From Streptococcus parauberis NCFD 2020 (GTDB lineage Bacteria > Bacillota > Bacilli > Lactobacillales > Streptococcaceae), in the NCBI RefSeq assembly GCF_000187935.1, contig NZ_AEUT02000001.1, positions 1,612,001 through 1,676,000 of the forward strand: DNA of 64,000 nt, given 5' to 3'. The position numbers and the translations under genes were made by a program. The notes below the pieces were generated by a model. It saw nothing but the letters and a program-made list of their open reading frames with translations. It made no database searches and had not been told where the DNA came from. Of this stretch, positions 60,201 through 64,000 are shown one piece after another; the first letter of the stretch is position 1, and each line of letters opens with the position of its first letter.

Positions 60201-61639
60201 CCTGTTAGTTCGGTTGTAAATGCTGACAAAGGGTGCCCTGGATCAATAAATTCATCAAATTGTTCCAAGATATTGCCTTTGTACATTTTTGAAGCAGCAA
60301 TCTGAATCAAATCGTTATTCATAGCAGATAAACCAGTTGTTTCCACGTCAAAAACAACATAAGTACTTTCATGCAAATCCAAGTCTACTGGATCATATGA
60401 AATGGGAACCTTATCTTCCACAATATTGGCTTCAAGACCAAAGATTGCTTTAATTCCTGCTTTACGAGCACGGTGATAGCCATGTGGGAAACTTTGTACA
60501 TTTCCATGGTCCGTGATAGCAACCGCCTTATGCCCCCATTTAGCTGCAGTATCAATCAGTGATTCAACAGTTGGTAAAGCATCCATGGTTGACATATTGG
60601 TATGAGCATGAAACTCGACCCGTTTCTTATCTGCTGGCATTAAATCCTTGCGTTCATGATGGACAATCTCCTTAACCTGTTGAACATTCATAGTTAAACT
60701 TTTGGTAAATTGATTATTCTCTACATTCCCTTGGACTCTCAGCCACGAACCTTTGGCAATCATGTCAAATTTACGCAGTTCGTCATCATCTTTTGCCCAT
60801 TTTTGCATGGCAAAGCTTGACGTATAATCAGTCATCTTGAAGTTGATGATGTGACGACCAGTTCGCGTTGTTTTGCGTTCCACATCAAATACCATTCCCT
60901 CAAAGACAATCCGATTTTCCTCAGTCTCCACTTCAATCATCGGTGTAATAGGAGCCTTGTCAAATCCAGCTTGGCGTTGCGCAACCCGTTCTTTAAAGTC
61001 ATAAGATGGTTTGCTTGCCTGTTCCTCAGGGGCAGGTTGCATCGCTTCAAGTGATTTTTGTGCTTCAAGATTTTCTTGAACAGCCTTTTCCAAAATTGCC
61101 TGGCGACTGTTATCAAAACTTTCTTGAAGTGTTTGGGTCATTTCTGAATCAGAGACCATGATAATCTCTAATTCCCCAAAACCAAAATCCGTAAATTGTT
61201 TGACCAAATTTGGAATGTGATTTTGTCTAAAGTGATCATTGTTAACAAAGTCAGGGGTCAAAATTTGGACTTGACCATCCTGAAAAGCAACCTTTAATTT
61301 GGCAAAAGAAGACTTAAAACTAGCTCCATTACAAGGCTCATGTTCAAAGGCTTCTTTATAATAAGCTTGTAAAAGTTGATCCGAAAATTCTGGATTTTCA
61401 ACAGCAATATCAAACTTTATCTTGATTTCCGCAACTTCAAAGGTATACTTCAATCGATAGGCCAGTTCTTGATAGATTTCAATGGGCAATAGCTCCGCAA
61501 AGGAAAAATGAAACTCCCAGAGTCGTGACACAGAATGAACTTTAACTTCAATGATGTCCCCAGACGAAAAAGCACTTGAATTTCTCATTTCAAGCGGCAT
61601 TTGGATCTGTTCCATTAGTTTTACGAATAAATCTGACAT
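57242..61639 (-). CDS. polC: DNA polymerase III alpha subunit, Gram-positive type (PolC)
   Basis: 1465 residues. N-terminal domain, OB fold ([20 protein letters not shown] region ~255), PHP domain ([18 protein letters not shown] ~336), DEDD proofreading exonuclease inserted in PHP ([13 protein letters not shown] ~430), zinc site (CPKCQRSEF and CPDCG ~924-955), and the polymerase palm with [13 protein letters not shown] (~980, catalytic Asp pair). This is the essential leading-strand replicase of low-GC Firmicutes. Located between proS and the marR regulon, with a terminator right after the stop. Confidence 0.99.
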   Translation of the reverse strand: MSDLFVKLMEQIQMPLEMRNSSAFSSGDIIEVKVHSVSRLWEFHFSFAELLPIEIYQELAYRLKYTFEVAEIKIKFDIAVENPEFSDQLLQAYYKEAFEHEPCNGASFKSSFAKLKVAFQDGQVQILTPDFVNNDHFRQNHIPNLVKQFTDFGFGELEIIMVSDSEMTQTLQESFDNSRQAILEKAVQENLEAQKSLEAMQPAPEEQASKPSYDFKERVAQRQAGFDKAPITPMIEVETEENRIVFEGMVFDVERKTTRTGRHIINFKMTDYTSSFAMQKWAKDDDELRKFDMIAKGSWLRVQGNVENNQFTKSLTMNVQQVKEIVHHERKDLMPADKKRVEFHAHTNMSTMDALPTVESLIDTAAKWGHKAVAITDHGNVQSFPHGYHRARKAGIKAIFGLEANIVEDKVPISYDPVDLDLHESTYVVFDVETTGLSAMNNDLIQIAASKMYKGNILEQFDEFIDPGHPLSAFTTELTGITDNHLVGAKPLHQVLVEFQAFCKDTVLVAHNASFDVGFMNANYARENLPKITQPVIDTLEFARNLYPEYKRHGLGPLTKRFQVALDHHHMANYDAEATGRLLFIFLKDAREKHNVTNLLDLNTKLVAEDSYKKARVKHATIYVQNQVGLKNMFKLVSLSNVVYFEGVPRIPRTILDQYREGLLLGSACSEGEVFDTVLNKGVDAAVEVGKYYDFIEIMPPAIYQPLIARELIKDQEGIHQIIRDLIEVGARLNKPVLVTGNVHYIEPEDEIYREIIVRSLGQGAIINRTIGRGEGAQPAPLPQAHFRTTNEMLDEMAFLGEDLAYQVVVQNTQDFADRIEEVEVVKGDLYTPFIEKAEETVAELTYQKAFEIYGNPLPDIIDLRIEKELTSILGNGFAVIYLASQMLVNRSNERGYLVGSRGSVGSSFVATMIGITEVNPMPPHYVCPKCQRSEFITDGSVGSGYDLPDKDCPDCGTKYQKDGQDIPFETFLGFDGDKVPDIDLNFSGDDQPSAHLDVRDIFGAEYAFRAGTVGTVADKTAYGFVKGYERDFGKFYRDAEVDRLAKGAAGVKRTTGQHPGGIVVIPNYMDVYDFTPVQFPAEDVSASWQTTHFNFHDIDENVLKLDILGHDDPTMIKKLEDLSGIDAKTIQADDPGVMALFSGTEILGVTPEQIGTPTGMLGIPEFGTSFVRGMVNETRPTTFAELLQLSGLSHGTDVWLGNAQDLIKEGIATLKTVIGCRDDIMVYLMHAGLEPKMAFTIMERVRKGMWLKISEEERNSYIQAMRKNNVPDWYIESCGKIKYMFPKAHAAAYVLMALRVAYFKVHHPLMYYCAYFSIRAKAFELKTMSGGLKAVKARMEDIQIKRKNNEVTNVENDLFTTLEIVNEMLERGYKFGKLDLYRSEAIEFQIDGDTLIPPFVAMEGLGENVAKQIVRARQEGEFLSKMELRKRGGASSTLVEKMDDMGILGNMPEDNQLSLFEDFF

Positions 61640-61716
61640 AGTTTTCTCCTGAATATCTTAGCCTATATTTTACCATAAATAGCAAGACATTTCGACCCTG
61701 ACAATTAGGAAAAGAA

Positions 61717-61750
61717 AAAAGACTTGTTCCATAAGGGAAACAAGTCTTTC
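61717..61750 (-). terminator. Terminator of the DUF975 gene
   Basis: Minus-strand AAAGACTTGTTTCCC and GGAACAAGTCTTT stem followed by TTTTC. Confidence 0.8.
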
Positions 61751-61752
61751 AA

Positions 61753-62562
61753 TTATTTCACGATAACATCCTTAACTTCTGGTTGCCCCATTAAAGGAAC
61801 ATCCTTAACAATTTCTTCTTTTGATTCAACTATATCTTTTGGACTTGGTTCTGGATCAAGTTTTTTGGTAAAACTATTAAGTCCTTTATCAACTAATACA
61901 TCATCATAAAAGGCCGCATTTGTAGCCATGACATATGGAATTAAGAAGAAATAACCAATCCCAGCACTAAGTGAAGCTAAGATAGCCCAGCCAATGAAGC
62001 TCAGTTGCAGAACAAAATAACGCCACTTATGACCATCCATTAATTCACGGCTACGGGTAATTGATTCCAGTGGTTTGCCGTCTAAACCTGATACCAAGCG
62101 ATCAACCATAACATATGGGGCTTGTGAATAAGCAAGTCCTTTGATGATTCCAGGAATAACCAACAATAATCTCCATAAAAAGGTAAAGACCGCAATTAAA
62201 ATATTTAATATTAAAAAATTAGTATAGTGCTTTGGTGTAAAGCCAAAAAGAACTGTCTCTTTACTATCTTGTTTTTGATTGCGAATTAAATCCATCGATC
62301 CTTTTGTGATGCCACTATATAAACCAACAATAACCAAAGAAAATATAACCAGGATAAGAAATGCTAAGACTGTCCCTGTAGTTGTCAATGTTGTATTACC
62401 ATTCATATCAGTTGAGCCATAATTTAGCATTACTGCTATATAGGCCACCATATAAATGCAGGTTACAATTGCTGTTGGTAAAGATAGTGTCAGCAATGCC
62501 CACTTCCAATTGCCCTTTAGGGAATCTTTTGCTTGACGTTTTAACTCTGATCTACTTTTCAT
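61753..62562 (-). CDS. DUF975 integral membrane protein
   Basis: 269 residues. The start MKSRSELKRQAKDSLKGNWK is the DUF975 signature. About five or six membrane spans follow (LLTLSLPTAIVTCIYMVAYI, LAFLILVIFSLVIVGLYSGI, LILNILIAVFTFLWRLLLVI), including GIIKGLAYSQAPYVMVDRLV. The tail is acidic and cytoplasmic. Function unknown. Confidence 0.88.
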   Translation of the reverse strand: MKSRSELKRQAKDSLKGNWKWALLTLSLPTAIVTCIYMVAYIAVMLNYGSTDMNGNTTLTTTGTVLAFLILVIFSLVIVGLYSGITKGSMDLIRNQKQDSKETVLFGFTPKHYTNFLILNILIAVFTFLWRLLLVIPGIIKGLAYSQAPYVMVDRLVSGLDGKPLESITRSRELMDGHKWRYFVLQLSFIGWAILASLSAGIGYFFLIPYVMATNAAFYDDVLVDKGLNSFTKKLDPEPSPKDIVESKEEIVKDVPLMGQPEVKDVIVK

Positions 62563-62659
62563 AGGTGGAACCCCTTTCCCTCTATTTTAGTATACCATGA
62601 AAGCAAGTTGAAAAAAATTAAAAACCTCATATCCACTTCTTATAATTGAAAAATTCGAA

Positions 62660-62691
62660 AAAACAAAAAGACCAGACGGACTGGTCTCTTC
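62660..62691 (-). terminator. Terminator of proS
   Basis: Minus-strand AGACCAG-TCCGT-CTGGTCT followed by TTTTTG, directly after the proS stop codon. Confidence 0.88.
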
Positions 62692-63999
<1,308 letters not shown>

Positions 64000-64000
64000 A

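Overview
The window is a Streptococcus chromosome, most likely from the pyogenic clade; I cannot fix the species. The evidence is the AT-rich low-GC Firmicute coding style, strong AAGGAG-type ribosome binding sites, the gene order rplM-rpsI / degV / YacP-type NYN - rlmB - mrnC - cysS - cysE / pnp - rpsO / def / polC - proS, and an ICESt3/Tn916-type conjugative element. The right part (38.1-64 kb) is core genome. The left part (1-38.1 kb) is mobile DNA stacked behind the 3' end of rpsI.

Three near-identical copies of the rpsI 3' end are visible. One is the real gene end (38105-38155); the others are displaced copies at 5827-5877 and 1265-1314. They cut the left part into an intact-looking ICE of about 32 kb (5827-38155), a smaller island of about 4.6 kb with a frameshifted integrase (1265-5877), and a third segment running off the left edge with the end of a DUF2075 helicase-like gene. 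This is tandem accretion at one attachment site.

The 4.6 kb island carries an HxlR-family regulator divergent from a DsbA-like / MBL-like / NTF2-like operon that looks like thiol or electrophile stress cargo, a TetR remnant and the integrase pseudogene.

The ICE reads from its left end as follows. First come accessory and defence-like cargo: an SMC-like ATPase with a CxxC zinc hook resembling RloC/PrrC anticodon nucleases, an IS3-family IS, a type IIS-like restriction-modification pair with a double-domain adenine methyltransferase, a decayed IS30 copy and a HEPN-motif protein. Next is an SOS-type module (Y-family polymerase, LexA/HdiR-like repressor, ImmA-like protease), then a broken lipoprotein gene, a membrane-anchored PIN-domain protein paired with a 51-residue membrane peptide, and two XRE regulators. 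A strong promoter with two ACATCA-N4-TGATGT operators follows, then a leader of about 450 nt, an attenuator-like leader peptide/terminator, and the full conjugation operon (DUF961 proteins, FtsK/TcpA coupling protein, oriT, MobT relaxase, VirB8-, TcpD-, TcpE-, VirB4-, VirB6- and VirB1-like proteins). Xis and Int sit beside rpsI. The ICE rebuilds the end of rpsI and supplies its own terminator for it.

The core part carries ribosomal proteins with candidate autoregulatory leaders, tRNA synthetases, RNA decay enzymes (PNPase, Mini-III, NYN RNase), cysteine synthesis, polyphosphate metabolism (ppx-ppk), peptide deformylase, a MarR-linked flavoprotein regulon with a duplicated promoter-leader cassette, PolC and the end of ProS. 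The most interesting unexplained items are the attenuator at the head of the conjugation operon, the PIN-plus-small-membrane-protein pair, the RloC-like and HEPN-like genes, and the duplicated MarR-type promoter cassette.
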